35,886 bases of DNA from the NCBI RefSeq assembly GCF_020866965.1, contig NZ_JAJATX010000041.1, positions 1 to 35,886 on the forward strand, given 5' to 3'. Below the pieces are notes generated by a model. The model did no database searches. It was given only the letters and a program-made list of their open reading frames with translations, and had not been told where the DNA came from. The DNA comes from Microvirga roseola. Its GTDB lineage: Bacteria > Pseudomonadota > Alphaproteobacteria > Rhizobiales > Beijerinckiaceae. The translations under genes and the position numbers were made by a program. Positions 8,905 through 16,422 of this stretch are shown here, in pieces (within the stretch, counting starts at the first letter, position 1; each line of letters begins with the position of its first letter).

Positions 8905-9969
8905 ATGGTCAGGCGTTGGTTGTTAGGTGTTGCTTTGGTGCTGGGCGCGAGCCCGGCGGGGGCCGAGATCCTGGTCGATCAGGCCATGATCACCAATGGT
9001 GAATTGCGGATCCTCGGCCGGCTGACGAGACCGCGCCAGACCACCGTGACCCTCGACGGGAAACACGAGACGGCGACGGATGCCAACGGGCGCTTCATCT
9101 TCCGGTTGGGCTATCATCCGGCCTCCTGCATCGTGACCCTCGAGGCGGACGAAGAGCAGCGAGAGGCGGTGATCGGCTTCTGCGGCCAGCAGGGCCCCGA
9201 AGGGCCGAAAGGGGAGGCGCTGATTCCCGCCGCCGTCGAGCAGCCGGCCATCGAGGGGCCTCCCGGTCCCAAAGGCGATCCGGGACTCCAGGGACCGCCC
9301 GGTCCGCAAGGTGTGCCCGGGCCTCGGGGCGAGGCCGGCCCGAAGGGAGATCCCGGACCTCAAGGTCCGGCAGGCGCGGATGGCGCGCAAGGTCCTCCTG
9401 GCCCTCCGGGGCCTCCCGGCCCTGCCGGCGAAGGATCGGCCAATGCCCTTCCCGGACCCGAAGGCCCGGCCGGCCCTCCCGGTCCTGAGGGACCTGCCGG
9501 CCCGCCCGGTCCTCAGGGGCCCCAGGGATTGGCGGGGCATCAGGGACCGCAGGGTCCGCAAGGCGCCCCTGGTCCGCGAGGCGAGCCGGGAGAGCCGGGT
9601 CCCGCCGGTCCTCAGGGGCCGGCAGGCGCCGATGGTCAGGCCGGCCCTGCCGGGCCCGTGGGGCCTGCAGGACCCGTCGGGCCTGCTGGCCCGGCCGGTC
9701 CGACGGGAATGGCGGGACCACCTGGCCCGCCCGGACCTCAGGGACCGGAAGGCAAGGCGGGAGCCGCCGGCACCATCCTGCGGGTTCTCGTGCAGCAATG
9801 TGAGGCCGGCGGGCGCTGTGCGGCCCGGTGCGGCGACGACGAATACCCGATCAACGGCACGTGCAATCGCGGCGACCAACTCGTCATGGACGAGACCAGC
9901 ATCTACTGCCTCTCGTCGGACGAGAATGCCAGCTCGATGCGGGCCCGGGCGATCTGCGCCAGGAAGTGA
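8905..9969 (+). CDS. Secreted collagen-like (Gly-X-Y) repeat protein
   Basis: A 354-residue exported protein. Residues 1-20 form a signal peptide ([20 protein letters not shown]). Residues about 21-105 resemble a small beta-sandwich (a repeated [18 protein letters not shown] pattern) and contain two cysteines. From about 107 to 289 the chain is Gly-X-Y triplets, interrupted twice: an alanine/proline-rich insert near 118-130 and a short break near 189-194. Many triplets are GPP, GPQ, GPA or GPK, as in bacterial collagens that form triple helices without hydroxyproline. The last 65 residues hold six cysteines and could be a trimerisation or surface domain. ATG 8905 is preferred over GTG 8869 because GGGGAG at 8891-8896 is well spaced and it begins the signal peptide exactly. 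Confidence 0.9.
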   Translation: MVRRWLLGVALVLGASPAGAEILVDQAMITNGELRILGRLTRPRQTTVTLDGKHETATDANGRFIFRLGYHPASCIVTLEADEEQREAVIGFCGQQGPEGPKGEALIPAAVEQPAIEGPPGPKGDPGLQGPPGPQGVPGPRGEAGPKGDPGPQGPAGADGAQGPPGPPGPPGPAGEGSANALPGPEGPAGPPGPEGPAGPPGPQGPQGLAGHQGPQGPQGAPGPRGEPGEPGPAGPQGPAGADGQAGPAGPVGPAGPVGPAGPAGPTGMAGPPGPPGPQGPEGKAGAAGTILRVLVQQCEAGGRCAARCGDDEYPINGTCNRGDQLVMDETSIYCLSSDENASSMRARAICARK

Positions 9970-10009
9970 CGCGGCCGCGCTCGGCGGCCGAATGCAAGGG
10001 ACTGACGAC

Positions 10010-10045
10010 GAGGGCGGCTTCACCAGGTGGAGCCGCCCTCTTTTA
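10010..10045 (+). terminator. Rho-independent terminator of the collagen-like gene
   Basis: A GC-rich stem of about 15 bp with one G-T pair (arms 10010-10024 and 10026-10040) is followed directly by TTTTA. It lies 40 bases after the stop codon. Confidence 0.8.
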
Positions 10046-10069
10046 CGTTTCGCTGGATGGGAAAGAGCT

Positions 10070-10171
10070 TCAGGCAGGAAGGTCCGCTGCGGCCTTGATG
10101 ACGAGGGCGAGCGCGGAGGCGGCAATGAGGATGGAAAGTGTCCAATGGCCTTTGAACATCGGATGTCTCAT
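10070..10171 (-). CDS. Possible 33-residue single-pass membrane peptide
   Basis: A short frame encoding 33 residues: a basic, histidine-containing start (MRHPMFKGHW), a hydrophobic stretch of about 15-17 residues (LSILIAASALALVIKA) and a short acidic end. This topology is common for bacterial small membrane proteins. It lies downstream of and on the same strand as the gene at 10248-10676, 76 bases away, and could share its transcript. No good Shine-Dalgarno precedes the ATG, which lowers confidence. Confidence 0.35.
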   Translation of the reverse strand: MRHPMFKGHWTLSILIAASALALVIKAAADLPA

Positions 10172-10247
10172 GAGGGATATCGGGGGCGGGCGAAGCCTCT
10201 CGCGCAGGCGAAAGGCTGTCTCTGTCGTTGAAGAGGCGGAGGACGAC

Positions 10248-10676
10248 TTATTCGTGCGCCGCTGACTTTTCGATCTCGGCGGTCGAAGGCATGAGGTGCT
10301 CGATGGAGACCCAATCCGTGCACGCCCTGAGGATAGGCGCGAGATAGGCGCGATTGCCCTCGATCTCTACGACCCGGCAGGAATAGGCCCGGCGGTCGCC
10401 CGGAGGCCTGTAGATCACCGTGGACCCTGGCTTGATGTCGTCCGATGAACGCGGAGGAGCCGAGTCATTGGCCGGCTTCAGTCCTGTCTCCTGCGAAGGG
10501 GAGGGAGGGTTCAGAGCCCGGTGGCGGTCGAGAGCCGCAATGGCGATTCGTGCGCGATCGCGATAGCGGTCGCAGACCACCCTCATGAGGGTGCCTTTCT
10601 CGCGCCCCGGATACCAGGCGACGCCGCCGATCTTGGCGAGCTCCTCGGCAACGACTTCAATCTCTTCATCAGTCAT
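10248..10676 (-). CDS. Uncharacterised small protein with SH3-like C-terminal part
   Basis: A 142-residue soluble protein that I cannot assign. Residues 1-50 are alpha-helical and charged (MTDEEIEVVAEELAKIGGVAWYPGR...). A proline/serine-rich linker follows at about 54-80. The C-terminal 60 residues (IKPGSTVIYRPPGDRRAYSCRVVEIEGNRAYL...) look like a small beta-barrel of the type seen in SH3-like or Tudor-like modules. No signal peptide or membrane segment. ATG 10676 has a GAGGGA about 10 bases upstream. Small proteins with a similar helical start are seen in Hyphomicrobiales; no function is known to me. Confidence 0.65.
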   Translation of the reverse strand: MTDEEIEVVAEELAKIGGVAWYPGREKGTLMRVVCDRYRDRARIAIAALDRHRALNPPSPSQETGLKPANDSAPPRSSDDIKPGSTVIYRPPGDRRAYSCRVVEIEGNRAYLAPILRACTDWVSIEHLMPSTAEIEKSAAHE

Positions 10677-10836
10677 TTGGCTTCATTCCCTCAAGGTGGA
10701 ACCTTATCGGCTCAGATCTGATGAGTTGCCTCATGCGATCCGGTGATCTTGGTTGTATTTGCCCCCAAAGGACTGATTTTATTTGTTCTCGGCCGCATCT
10801 TGTTTTTGCTCGCGCGACCGGACGCGTCCCGTTGTT

Positions 10837-11124
10837 CTACTTGGACTGGAAATCGAGGATGCGTTCCTGCAGGACCGCCAGCTGCCGGATGTAGGGCTCG
10901 CGCCGCTCCCGGTGTTGGGCTTTCAGTCTTTCCAGGATCCTGATCTTGAAGTTGATATCAGGCGAGCTCTTGCCGATCTTCTCGCGCTCGCATTCATACT
11001 CGAAGTCAATATTGGCAAGTGTCGATAATAGCGATTGGAGTAAAGGCTGGAGGTCGGAAGAATACATCTTCGGGAGGGGTGTCTCCCTGCCCGACCTATA
11101 GTTTTGAAACGAAGTATCGTTCAT
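10837..11124 (-). CDS. Uncharacterised small helical protein
   Basis: A 95-residue protein of unknown function, mostly charged helix: LLQSLLSTLANIDFEYECER followed by KIRILERLKAQHRERREPYIRQLAVLQERI, consistent with a coiled coil. The open frame extends to 11265, but the upstream residues look random; the ATG at 11124 has GAGGGG four bases before it and is the better start. It lies between another small orphan (10248-10676) and the Crp/Fnr regulator, all on the minus strand. The surrounding DNA is somewhat less GC-rich than the neighbouring genes, which could indicate later acquisition. Confidence 0.6.
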   Translation of the reverse strand: MNDTSFQNYRSGRETPLPKMYSSDLQPLLQSLLSTLANIDFEYECEREKIGKSSPDINFKIRILERLKAQHRERREPYIRQLAVLQERILDFQSK

Positions 11125-11285
11125 GCATCCCCTCGTTAACATTGCGTTAATACTTGAGACGATACTAAGCTGGTACTGCCTCGTCTGTTGGGAACCCGAC
11201 AGAGAAGAAAAAACTTGTGTCTGATGGTTCCGGTCCGGCCGCTCTGCCGTAGAGATAGCGGCCATCCCCCTCCGGTCTTACCCGG

Positions 11286-12077
11286 TCAGCCCTTCGGGTA
11301 GGTGAGGGGCAGTAGCTTTTCGAAGCTGCCGCGCATGACGGAATAGCATTCGCACGCTGCCTCCTCGAGCCCGCTCCTGTTCACGACCGTGATGACGCCT
11401 CGCCCCTGCTGGATCAGGCCCGCCAGCTGGAGGGAGCGCACGACGCTGCTGACGGTCGAGCGCTGGACGCCGAGCATCTCGGCCAGAAGCTCATGGGTGA
11501 GGGGCAGCTTGTCCCTTTCCATGCGGTCACGGGTGCTCAGGATCCACCGGCAACAGCGCGCTTCGACGCTATGGACCGCATTGCAGGCGATGGTCTGCAG
11601 CGATTGCGTCAGGAGCGCTTCGGTAAAGCGCAGGAGCAGGTCTCTCACTCTGGGACGCCGGCTCGTTGCTTCGTACAGGCGCTCCACGGGCAGTCGGGAG
11701 GCGGTGCCGGCGAACTGCGCGATGTAGCGGCCGAAGGACTGCCGGGTCACGAGTGCGCTGATGAACCCGAAAGCGCCTTCGCGGCCGAAGGCGGCCACCT
11801 CCACCGTGCCGCCGTTCCGGAGAACGGTGACGAGGGAGACGATGGTGTCGTGGGGGAAATAGGCATACCGGACGACCTCGCCGGTCTCGTAGACGACTTT
11901 TCCTCTCGTCAGCTCCACGATTTCGAGATGGGGTTCGAGCCACTGGAGGTCCTGCGCGTCCAGAGCGGCAAGCAGCCGATTGGCCCGGTGGTCGGCCGCC
12001 TTTGAGCCGTGTCTCATGGCAAGGTCCCGCCGCTCTTGCATTGCTGCTGTCCCAGGTGAGAATTCATTCTGTTTCAC
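11286..12077 (-). CDS. Crp/Fnr-family transcriptional regulator
   Basis: A 263-residue regulator. Residues about 36-150 form the cyclic-nucleotide-binding-like beta-roll (DLQWLEPHLEIVELTRGKVV, then FPHDTIVSLVTVLRNGG). A long helix near 145-175 forms the dimer interface, and residues about 195-245 form a winged helix-turn-helix (LTHELLAEMLGVQRSTVSSVVRSLQLAGLI). The four-cysteine iron-sulfur signature of FNR is absent, so it is not an oxygen-sensing FNR; the ligand is unknown. The subtype with conserved FPHDTIVSLV is very common in Methylobacteriaceae and Bradyrhizobiaceae. The listed start is a GTG at 12077; ATG at 12041 or 12017 would also keep the whole sensor domain. Confidence 0.87.
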   Translation of the reverse strand: MKQNEFSPGTAAMQERRDLAMRHGSKAADHRANRLLAALDAQDLQWLEPHLEIVELTRGKVVYETGEVVRYAYFPHDTIVSLVTVLRNGGTVEVAAFGREGAFGFISALVTRQSFGRYIAQFAGTASRLPVERLYEATSRRPRVRDLLLRFTEALLTQSLQTIACNAVHSVEARCCRWILSTRDRMERDKLPLTHELLAEMLGVQRSTVSSVVRSLQLAGLIQQGRGVITVVNRSGLEEAACECYSVMRGSFEKLLPLTYPKG

Positions 12078-12180
12078 AACCTCTCGTATGCGAATGGGGT
12101 TGTCAAACAGCCTGTGAGAATCGGAATGGAATTGGGTGGGGAATGCTCGCGTTGCCTCTCGTCCACAATCCCTCCCATTA

Positions 12181-12528
12181 TCAGAATGGAATCCTTTGTC
12201 CGTCCCAGGCGAAGAAGTGCCCGGAATCGGCAGGCGTCAGGTTGTCGATCACCCTCAGCATGCGTTCTGCGGCGTCTGCGGGCTTGGAAAGCGTCTCCGG
12301 GTTCAAGCCGGAGCGGAACGGCTCGCTGAGCGGCGTCTCTACCGTGCCGGGGTGGAAGGCGATGCAGATGGCCTCAGGGGCGTGAACGGTCTCGAAGTTT
12401 TCCGCCGTGAGGTGGTCGATCAGCGCCTGTCCGATTCCGCCCGACGCCCCGACAATGAGCGCACGCGCAGGTCTGTCGAAGCAATCGAGAAGCGCTGTCG
12501 GCGCTGAGGATCGAGATGGCGCGATCAT
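12181..12528 (-). pseudogene. Short-chain dehydrogenase with internal deletion
   Basis: The 115 residues from ATG 12528 join two ends of an SDR protein. Residues about 20-40 are the start of a Rossmann fold (ARALIVGASGGIGQALIDHL). From about residue 52 the chain is the C-terminal end of a C-factor-like SDR (ICIAFHPGTVETPLSEPF, then LTPADSGHFFAWDGQRIPF). The central part with the NNAG motif, catalytic serine and YxxxK is missing, roughly 100-120 residues. The junction is near 12375-12380 and stays in frame. The product cannot be a working oxidoreductase. The open frame continues upstream to 12765, but those residues look non-coding. The gene diverges from the amidase. Confidence 0.75.
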
Positions 12529-12753
12529 GAAATCCGATCCGGTCGGTACGGAATATATGGAGCCGGCTCCCGTCCCGTCGAGATCGTCCACGGTAGTCCG
12601 ATGGGATAAGAAGCCGTCCCTGTTCCCGTGCGTGCGCCAGTGGCTACGGGAGCAGCCATGCACTGGAAGCGCGGCGAGCCGGTTTACGCCCGAAGAGCCT
12701 TGGCGCAGCATGGCGTCGGCCGATTCCGTCAGCAAGCCCAGGGAGAACCTCGT

Positions 12754-14178
12754 TTGACCGCACAATCCTCTTCGTATCCGGCGCGTCCTGATGTTCCGAT
12801 GGACATGGCCGACTGGTCAGGTCCCGACATGCTTGCCGCCTATGCCAGCAAGCAGGCATCCCCGGTCGAGGTCGTGAAGGCTGTCATCGCACGCGTCGAG
12901 TCCTGCGAGCCGAAGCTCCAGGCGCTATACGCCTTCGATCCCGAGGCGGCGCTGCAAGCCGCCCACGCTTCCGAGCGGCGCTGGATGAGCGGAGAGGCGA
13001 GGGCGCTCGACGGCATTCCTGCGACGATCAAGGAGAACATCGCGACGAAGGGCACGCCCGTGCCGCTGGGCACGGCGGCGCGTCCGCTCGTTCCTGCCGC
13101 CGAGGATGCGCCCCCTTCCGCGCGGCTGCGCGAGGACGGTGTCGTCATTCTCGCCAAGACCACGATGCCGGATTACGGCATGCTCTCGTCGGGGCTTTCG
13201 AGCTTCCATCCCCTGGCCCGCAATCCGTGGGACACGACAAAGAACCCCGGCGGCAGTTCGGCGGGGGCGGGGGCCGCGGCGGCGGCGGGTTACGGACCGT
13301 TTCACATTGGCACGGATATCGGCGGCTCGATCCGCCTGCCGGCTGCCTGGTGCGGCGTGTTCGGCCTCAAACCCAGCTTCGGCCGCATCCCCATCGACCC
13401 GACCTATTACGGGCGCGTGGCTGGACCGATGACGCGGACGGTTCGCGACGCCGCGCTGATGATGCGAAGCCTCTCGCGGCCTGATGTCCGCGATCCGATG
13501 AGCCTACCCTACCAGGACCTGCCGTGGCTCGATCTCGATACCGACCTCAAGGGACTGAGGATCGGCTTGATGATGGAGGCAGGCATCGGCATGAAGCTCG
13601 CGCCCGAGATCAAAATTGCCGTCGAGGCCGCTGCCAAGGCCTTTGCCGATGCGGGCGCGATCATCGAGGAGGTGGGGCCCTTCATCACCCGCGAAATGCT
13701 CGACGGGCTCGACGATTTCTGGCGCCAGCGCGCCTGGTCCGATATCGGTGCGCTCAGCGACGAGGAGCGCGCCCGCGTGCTGCCCTATATCCTGCAATGG
13801 GCTGAAGGCGGCAGGGCGCTCACCGGAGCGCAGGTCTATCACGGCATGAGCCAGATGATGGAAATGCGGCATGCGGCTGTGGCCGCGACCCATCGTTTCG
13901 ATTTCGTCATCTCGCCCGTGGCCCCATGCGTCGCCTATGCCGCCGAGCTGGCCTCTCCGATCCACGACCCGGAGGAGCCGTTCGAGCATATCGGCTATAC
14001 GGTCGCCTTCAACATGTCCGACCAGCCCGCCGCTTCCGTGAATGCGGGCTTCACCGCCGAGGGGCTGCCCATCGGCCTCCAGATCGTCGGGCGGCGCTTC
14101 GACGACACGGGCGTTCTTCGTCTCTCCCAGGCCTGGGAGCGCATCTGCCCGGACAAGAGGCCCTGGCCGAAGCTGTGA
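12754..14178 (+). CDS. Amidase (amidase signature family)
   Basis: A 474-residue amidase-signature enzyme, which hydrolyses carboxamides with a Ser-cisSer-Lys triad. From the TTG start the triad is Lys93 (TIKENIATKG), Ser168 in the GGSS motif and Ser192 in DIGGSIR; the 24-residue spacing between the serines matches known members. The rest of the family core is intact (WCGVFGLKPSFGRIP, and the C-terminal EGLPIGLQIVG). TTG 12754 is preferred because GGGAG at 12741-12745 is well placed; ATG 12799 is an alternative that would drop 15 non-conserved residues. There is no GatB or GatC nearby, and no signal peptide, so this is probably a catabolic or detoxifying amidase rather than the GatA subunit. 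Its substrate is unknown. Confidence 0.9.
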   Translation: MTAQSSSYPARPDVPMDMADWSGPDMLAAYASKQASPVEVVKAVIARVESCEPKLQALYAFDPEAALQAAHASERRWMSGEARALDGIPATIKENIATKGTPVPLGTAARPLVPAAEDAPPSARLREDGVVILAKTTMPDYGMLSSGLSSFHPLARNPWDTTKNPGGSSAGAGAAAAAGYGPFHIGTDIGGSIRLPAAWCGVFGLKPSFGRIPIDPTYYGRVAGPMTRTVRDAALMMRSLSRPDVRDPMSLPYQDLPWLDLDTDLKGLRIGLMMEAGIGMKLAPEIKIAVEAAAKAFADAGAIIEEVGPFITREMLDGLDDFWRQRAWSDIGALSDEERARVLPYILQWAEGGRALTGAQVYHGMSQMMEMRHAAVAATHRFDFVISPVAPCVAYAAELASPIHDPEEPFEHIGYTVAFNMSDQPAASVNAGFTAEGLPIGLQIVGRRFDDTGVLRLSQAWERICPDKRPWPKL

Positions 14179-14199
14179 GTAGCGGCGCAACGGCTCTCG

Positions 14200-14245
14200 G
14201 GATTCCCTTCCCCTCCGCTGCGCTTCGGCCGGGAATGACACTCCC
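14200..14245. repeat. REP-like element, copy 1
   Basis: An imperfect palindrome just after the amidase, with arms TTCCC ... GGGAA around a GC-rich core and ending in GGGAATGACAC. Very similar sequence recurs at 14688-14740 and, inverted, at 14630-14669. Such elements occur downstream of genes in many alphaproteobacteria. Confidence 0.65.
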
Positions 14246-14317
14246 CAGAACTGACGCCGACCCCCGTCGTCCCCGGCCCAGTGCTGGTGATCCCGAAGGA
14301 ATGTTCTCATTTTGTTC

Positions 14318-14346
14318 TTGACTGTGGGGACAAGCTTTGCTATAGG
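14318..14346 (+). promoter_or_regulatory. Near-consensus sigma-70-type promoter
   Basis: TTGACT at 14318-14323 and TATAGG at 14341-14346 are separated by exactly 17 bases. This is one of the best matches to a housekeeping promoter in the window. Transcription would begin near 14353. No start codon with a coding frame follows closely, which points to an RNA product or a long leader. Confidence 0.55.
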
Positions 14347-14352
14347 TAGGTC

Positions 14353-14515
14353 AGATCTGCTCCACGAGGGGCGCGCTCGCGGGGCGTCGCAAGAACGGGA
14401 GCAGGCACGGTCCTGCGGGAGGGCGATACGCACGCGCTCCCGACGGGAGGCCAGTCGCATCCGGCACCGGGTGATGGACCGCCTAAAAAAGCCGTGCGCG
14501 AGGGGCCACCCGGCT
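14353..14515 (+). ncRNA. Candidate structured RNA
   Basis: The sequence downstream of the promoter can form several stems. CTGCTCC at 14357-14363 pairs with GGAGCAG at 14398-14404. GCAGG at 14401-14405 pairs with CCTGC at 14412-14416 as a competing hairpin. GGGAG at 14417-14421 pairs with CTCCC at 14437-14441. GGTC at 14349-14352 could pair with GACC at 14477-14480 as a closing helix. The last hairpin, AGCCG at 14490-14494 with CGGCT at 14511-14515, is preceded by six As and followed by CTTTCC, a weak terminator. I could not match it to a named RNA family from memory; 6S RNA was considered. It could also be the leader of trhO, but a 510-base leader crossing repeats is less likely. Confidence 0.4.
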
Positions 14516-14566
14516 CTTTCCATCTTCCACCAGTTTCGAGCCGGACGCCTCTCGCGCCCCCTCAAC

Positions 14567-14604
14567 CCTTCAGGCTCGGAGCCAACAGGCTCCGGACCCG
14601 AAGG
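14567..14604 (+). other. Strong hairpin in the amidase-trhO gap
   Basis: A perfect 7-bp inner stem (CGGAGCC / GGCTCCG) with the loop AACA, flanked by an outer 5-bp stem (CCTTC / GAAGG) across a five-base internal loop. There is no T-run directly after, so its role as a terminator is uncertain. Confidence 0.5.
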
Positions 14605-14629
14605 TGCTGCTCTTTGACATCGAATGCCC

Positions 14630-14669
14630 TGTCATCCCCGGCGGCGCGAAGCGCGGGAAGGGAATCCCC
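14630..14669. repeat. REP-like element, inverted copy
   Basis: Begins GTCATCCCCGG and ends GGGAAGGGAATCC; its reverse complement closely follows the elements at 14200-14245 and 14688-14740. Together with the next copy it forms a head-to-head pair in the trhO upstream region. Confidence 0.6.
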
Positions 14670-14687
14670 TTACAGGCGCGGCGGCAT

Positions 14688-14740
14688 GGACTCCCTTCCC
14701 CTCCGATGGCTGCGCCATCTCCGGCCGGGAATGACACCCT
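14688..14740. repeat. REP-like element, copy 2
   Basis: Same outer sequence as copy 1 (CTCCCTTCCCC ... CCGGGAATGACAC) with a different core that forms a 6-bp hairpin, GATGGC / GCCATC. The conserved arms with a varying but self-complementary core suggest selection for the fold. Confidence 0.65.
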
Positions 14741-14859
14741 TCCGATAGGGATCGCCGGAACGGGGCCGAGGGAAGGGGATCCAGGGATGCCGTAAGGGCG
14801 ACACCTTCGACAGAGCGGACGGGTTTCCCGTCCGCCCGCCTGCTGGTAAAGAGCGGCCC

Positions 14860-15618
14860 ATGACGTACAAGGTTGCCGCTCTCTATCAATTCGTCTCCCT
14901 GCCGGACTTCCGGGATATCCGGGAGCCGCTGCATCGCCTGTGCCTGGACCTCGAGATCCGGGGCACGCTGCTGCTCGCCCACGAGGGCATCAACGGCACG
15001 GTGGCCGGAACCGAAGAGGGGATCGACGCCCTGATGGCGGAGCTGCGCGACGGCCCGCTGTTCCATGGCCGCCTCGACAATCTGGAACTCAAGTTCTCGA
15101 CTTCTTCCGAGATGCCGTTCAAGCGAATGAAGGTGCGCCTCAAGAAGGAGATCGTGACGCTCGGCGATCCGCAGACCGATCCGAACAGGCAGGTCGGCAC
15201 CTATGTGTCGCCCGCCGACTGGAACAGGCTGATCGAGAACCCCGATGTCATCCTGCTCGACACGCGCAACGATTTCGAGGTCGAGATGGGCACCTTCGCG
15301 GGCGCGGTCGATCCCCGGATCAGGAAGTTCAGCGAGTTCAAGGATTTCGTGGAGCGCGAACTCGATCCGAAAAAGCACAGGAAGGTCGCCATGTTCTGCA
15401 CGGGCGGCATCCGCTGCGAGAAGGCCAGTTCCTACATGCTCGCGAAAGGGTTCGAGGAGGTCTACCACCTCAAGGGCGGCATCCTGAAATATCTGGAGGA
15501 CGTGCCGGAGGAGGAGAGCCGCTGGAATGGCGGCTGCTTCGTCTTCGACGAGCGCGTATCCCTCGGACACGGCCTGGTCGAGCGCCCGGAGGACAGGAGC
15601 CCGGTGGCCGATGAGTGA
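14860..15618 (+). CDS. trhO: tRNA uridine(34) hydroxylase TrhO (rhodanese-like)
   Basis: A 252-residue member of the YceA/TrhO family, which hydroxylates uridine at the wobble position of certain tRNAs as a step to 5-carboxymethoxy- or 5-methoxyuridine. Residues 1-95 form the N-terminal acylphosphatase-like domain ([16 protein letters not shown]). Residues about 115-225 form the rhodanese domain, with the active-site Cys180 in [13 protein letters not shown]. The protein is shorter than the roughly 350-residue Escherichia coli enzyme and lacks the cysteine-rich C-terminal extension, as many alphaproteobacterial members do. It overlaps slyX by eight bases, so the two are translationally coupled. 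Confidence 0.92.
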   Translation: MTYKVAALYQFVSLPDFRDIREPLHRLCLDLEIRGTLLLAHEGINGTVAGTEEGIDALMAELRDGPLFHGRLDNLELKFSTSSEMPFKRMKVRLKKEIVTLGDPQTDPNRQVGTYVSPADWNRLIENPDVILLDTRNDFEVEMGTFAGAVDPRIRKFSEFKDFVERELDPKKHRKVAMFCTGGIRCEKASSYMLAKGFEEVYHLKGGILKYLEDVPEEESRWNGGCFVFDERVSLGHGLVERPEDRSPVADE

Positions 15619-15832
15619 CGCAGAGGACATCAATGCCCGCATCGAGGCCCTGGAGGTCCGCGTCGCCTATCAGGATCAGGTCATCGAGGACCTGAACCAG
15701 ACCGTCATCGACCAGTGGAAGAAGATCGACGCCCTCAGGCGTCAGCTCAACGAGTTGCTCGACCGGGTTCAGGAGGTCGAGGATAGCTCAGGCACGCCCC
15801 GCGCGCCCGAGCCCCCGCCGCCGCATTATTGA
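15611..15832 (+). CDS. slyX: SlyX family protein
   Basis: A 73-residue protein that is almost wholly coiled coil ([20 protein letters not shown], then [20 protein letters not shown]) and ends in a proline-rich tail PEPPPPHY. The sequence pattern and length match SlyX, a conserved small protein of unknown function. ATG 15611 lies inside the end of trhO, overlapping it by eight bases, so slyX depends on trhO for transcription and probably for translation. It converges with the PhnA-like gene with only four bases between the stops. Confidence 0.9.
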   Translation: MSDAEDINARIEALEVRVAYQDQVIEDLNQTVIDQWKKIDALRRQLNELLDRVQEVEDSSGTPRAPEPPPPHY

Positions 15833-15836
15833 GCGG

Positions 15837-16049
15837 CTAAACCTTCTTCACGAAGGCCGTCTTCAGCACAAGGCCTTTGACCTGCGCCGAGCGGCACTCG
15901 ATTTCCTCGGCGTCATCCGTGAGGTGAATGTTCTTGAACACCGTTCCGCGCTTCAGAACGGTCGAGGAGCCCTTCACCTTCAGATCCTTGATGACCTGAA
16001 CCGAATCTCCCTCGTTGAGGGTGGCTCCGTTGCTGTCCCTGACAACCAT
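15837..16049 (-). CDS. PhnA/YjdM-like protein, short form
   Basis: A 70-residue protein that matches the C-terminal domain of PhnA/YjdM (VVRDSNGATLNEGDSVQVIK, then DLKVKGSSTVLKRGTVFKNI and a final VLKTAFVKK). The N-terminal zinc-ribbon of the 111-residue Escherichia coli protein is absent, which is usual for alphaproteobacterial members. The name alkylphosphonate utilisation protein is historical; the family is not a proven phosphonate enzyme and no phn genes lie nearby. ATG 16049 is chosen because GGGAG is correctly spaced; the open frame extends to 16091 without conserved sequence. Confidence 0.85.
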   Translation of the reverse strand: MVVRDSNGATLNEGDSVQVIKDLKVKGSSTVLKRGTVFKNIHLTDDAEEIECRSAQVKGLVLKTAFVKKV

Positions 16050-16149
16050 TATGCTCTCCCAGCGGCTGTGGCCGCCCTGTCGGGAGGCCACAGCCGCTGG
16101 CGGGATGGGCTGTCCATCCGGCTGCCCGCCAAGGCTGGGGAGGAGAGGG

Positions 16150-16422
16150 TCAGTGAAGGCGGAACTCCCCGTTCACGGCCCGCATCTCCGCCGGCTTGAT
16201 CAGGCGGGCATGGGCGACGGTGACGGAGTGCAAGGGGCCGTCCAGCGTCTCCTCCCAGAAGGCCAGGAACTTCGTCAGGGTGGGGAAGTCGGGGTAGAGG
16301 TCGTAGTCCTGCCAGACATATTCCTGGACCAGGGAAAGGTGATCGGGGATGCGATAGAGGATCTGTGCGGTGGTCAGGCCATAGCCGGCGAGCTGTCGGA
16401 CGAAGTCGGGTGACGCCTGCAT
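16150..16422 (-). CDS. usg: Usg family protein
   Basis: A 90-residue protein of the Usg family, small proteins of unknown function found in alphaproteobacteria and first noted beside tryptophan biosynthesis genes. The conserved core is seen in LAGYGLTTAQILYRIPDH, followed by LVQEYVWQDYDLYPDFPTL and a FWEETLDGPLHSV segment. No signal peptide or membrane segment. ATG 16422 has AAGGA nine bases upstream. It lies upstream of and divergent from groES, with about 275 bases between the two starts. Confidence 0.88.
   Translation of the reverse strand: MQASPDFVRQLAGYGLTTAQILYRIPDHLSLVQEYVWQDYDLYPDFPTLTKFLAFWEETLDGPLHSVTVAHARLIKPAEMRAVNGEFRLH

Larger units (their letters stand above)
14179..14859. other. 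Long intergenic region with repeats and a promoter
   Basis: This gap of 681 bases between the amidase and trhO has no convincing protein gene. It contains three copies of a REP-like element (14200-14245, 14630-14669 inverted, 14688-14740), a strong-looking promoter at 14318-14346, a stretch of potential RNA stems to about 14515, and a separate hairpin at 14567-14604. These parts are listed separately. Confidence 0.75.

Noticed and set aside
8923..10125. Long open frames opposite and out of frame with the collagen-like gene
   Set aside because: The repetitive GC-rich Gly-X-Y coding leaves other frames open by chance; they encode Arg/Pro-rich low-complexity sequence.
14353..14515. tmRNA, RNase P RNA, SRP RNA or cobalamin riboswitch
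   Set aside because: I looked for the tag-peptide codons, the RNase P core words, the SRP GGAAG loop and the B12-box and found none of them. 6S RNA could not be confirmed or excluded by eye.
13504..14565. 353-codon minus-strand frame over the amidase end and the candidate RNA
   Set aside because: No domain, overlaps a well-supported gene, and covers the palindromic repeats; the part over 14300-14560 looks like translated structured RNA.
15837..16049. Phosphonate utilisation locus
   Set aside because: The PhnA-like name is historical; there are no C-P lyase or phosphonate transport genes.
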